Shown piece after piece: positions 53,809 to 54,114 of a stretch of DNA of 54,114 nucleotides (position 1 is its first letter; every line of letters starts with the position of its first letter). The position numbers and the translations under genes are program-made. The stretch is from Candidatus Eiseniibacteriota bacterium (lineage in GTDB: Bacteria > Eisenbacteria > RBG-16-71-46 > CAIMUX01 > WJJG01). A model generated the notes under the pieces. It was given only the letters and a program-made list of their open reading frames with translations, ran no database searches and had not been told where the DNA came from. The stretch spans positions 1-54,114 of the forward strand of contig JAGMBO010000060.1 of NCBI GenBank assembly GCA_023129715.1, in the 5' to 3' direction.

Positions 53809-53957
53809 CCGTGTGAACTACATGATCGACTAAATCATATCGCACGATTTCGCAAAGCCCCGCGCGTGGACACAGCCTCCGCTGAGAGGTGGCATGAAGC
53901 GGCATTGTCGGCAATCACGCGAGGCGATTTAGTCACGTGAACCACCTGACCGACTAG
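53788..53957. repeat. Three copies of a 21-bp motif
   Basis: GTGAACTACCTGATCGACTAG (53788-53808), GTGAACTACATGATCGACTAA (53813-53833) and GTGAACCACCTGACCGACTAG (53937-53957) are near copies. The first holds the last codons and stop of the small membrane protein. GACTAAATC (53828-53836) and GATTTAGTC (53926-53934) also form an inverted pair between copies 2 and 3. Confidence 0.8.
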
Positions 53958-54112
53958 CAGCCCGTGGCAAAAGCCTGCCAGGGCCGTCCCGGGAAGGGGT
54001 TCTTCTCCGGGGATTGATGCGAAGAGGCGATCGTCGCGAAGAGTCGATATAGGCCGGATGGTTTCAAGACCCGCCTCAGGAGGCGCGTGGCGATCCAAGA
54101 CAGCATTTCACA
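53954..54112 (-). CDS. Possible transposase C-terminal fragment at the window edge
   Basis: From the right edge, 52 codons stay open leftward to a TAG at 53954. The translation has ATRLLRRVLKPSGLYRLFAT and later NPFPGRPWQAFATGC. A basic helical end with a PWQAF-like motif recalls the C-termini of IS1380-type transposases, but the match is weak. If right, it complements the N-terminal fragment at the left edge. An overlapping frame on the same strand has less natural composition. Confidence 0.35.
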   Translation of the reverse strand, partial: CEMLSWIATRLLRRVLKPSGLYRLFATIASSHQSPEKNPFPGRPWQAFATGC

Positions 54113-54114
54113 AG

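Overview
The window is GC-rich bacterial DNA from what looks like an anaerobic, diderm organism. The marks of this are a lipoprotein with jelly-roll repeats, an outer-membrane barrel, an FG-GAP/VCBS propeller protein with a FlgD-like C-terminal domain, an Rnf complex with a decaheme cytochrome, many Fe-S flavoproteins, and no aerobic respiratory genes. The surface-protein style recalls FCB-superphylum or Eisenbacteria/Krumholzibacteria-like lineages. That placement is inference; there is no rRNA here to settle it.

Layout. Positions 1-5940 are a patchy, partly decayed accessory region: a transposase N-terminus cut by the window edge, a family 2 glycosyltransferase, a polytopic GT39-like transferase, a lytic transglycosylase remnant, a lower-GC small conserved protein and a tyrosine-recombinase fragment. 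The recombinase fragment abuts the 3' end of tRNA-Ser(UGA), as expected for an old integration at a tRNA gene. Positions 6278-14369 are housekeeping and surface genes: lipoprotein, barrel, nitrilase-family amidase, FG-GAP protein, hisS and rseC. Positions 14479-36809 are all on the minus strand. They start (reading leftward) with a decaheme cytochrome and rnfCDGEA. Next come RnfB fused to a GltD-type flavoprotein module, a NuoG-NuoE fusion, two DRTGG proteins, a CBS-HATPase protein, a PHP protein, an HATPase protein, a [2Fe-2S] ferredoxin and a NuoF-GltD fusion. A zinc-ribbon protein, a heme-motif histidine kinase, a sigma-54 response regulator, an archaemetzincin and a GcvH-like protein close the run. 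After tRNA-His, positions 37478-44678 hold a plus-strand set: a receiver protein with two Lrp-type domains, NuoE, NuoF, and a 1230-residue NuoG-like protein with a GltD module built in. Positions 44783-53808 hold a DUF364-like protein, a PAS histidine kinase, a degenerate sigma-54 activator, a TPR protein, a methyltransferase, an Na+-dependent NSS transporter and a small membrane protein read through an in-frame TGA. A possible transposase C-terminus lies at the right edge.

How the genes may work together. The two NuoEFG-like sets resemble the cores of electron-bifurcating NAD(P)H:ferredoxin enzymes. Neither contains an [FeFe]-hydrogenase H-cluster domain, and the Mo/W-type domains of both large subunits lack the catalytic Cys/Sec region. 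Three GltD/NfnB-type modules are fused to three different partners (NuoF, RnfB, NuoG). RnfC lacks the Gly-rich NADH/FMN motifs of the family and the operon begins with a ten-heme cytochrome. My reading is a soluble NAD(P)H/ferredoxin converter coupled to an ion-pumping Rnf that exchanges electrons with cytochrome or quinone rather than NAD+. A redox-sensing kinase and sigma-54 regulator in the same gene run probably control it.

A second theme is short tandem duplications (11 to 44 bp, 2 to 5 copies) in many intergenic gaps and leaders. Several of them duplicate the ribosome-binding site and start codon of the next gene.
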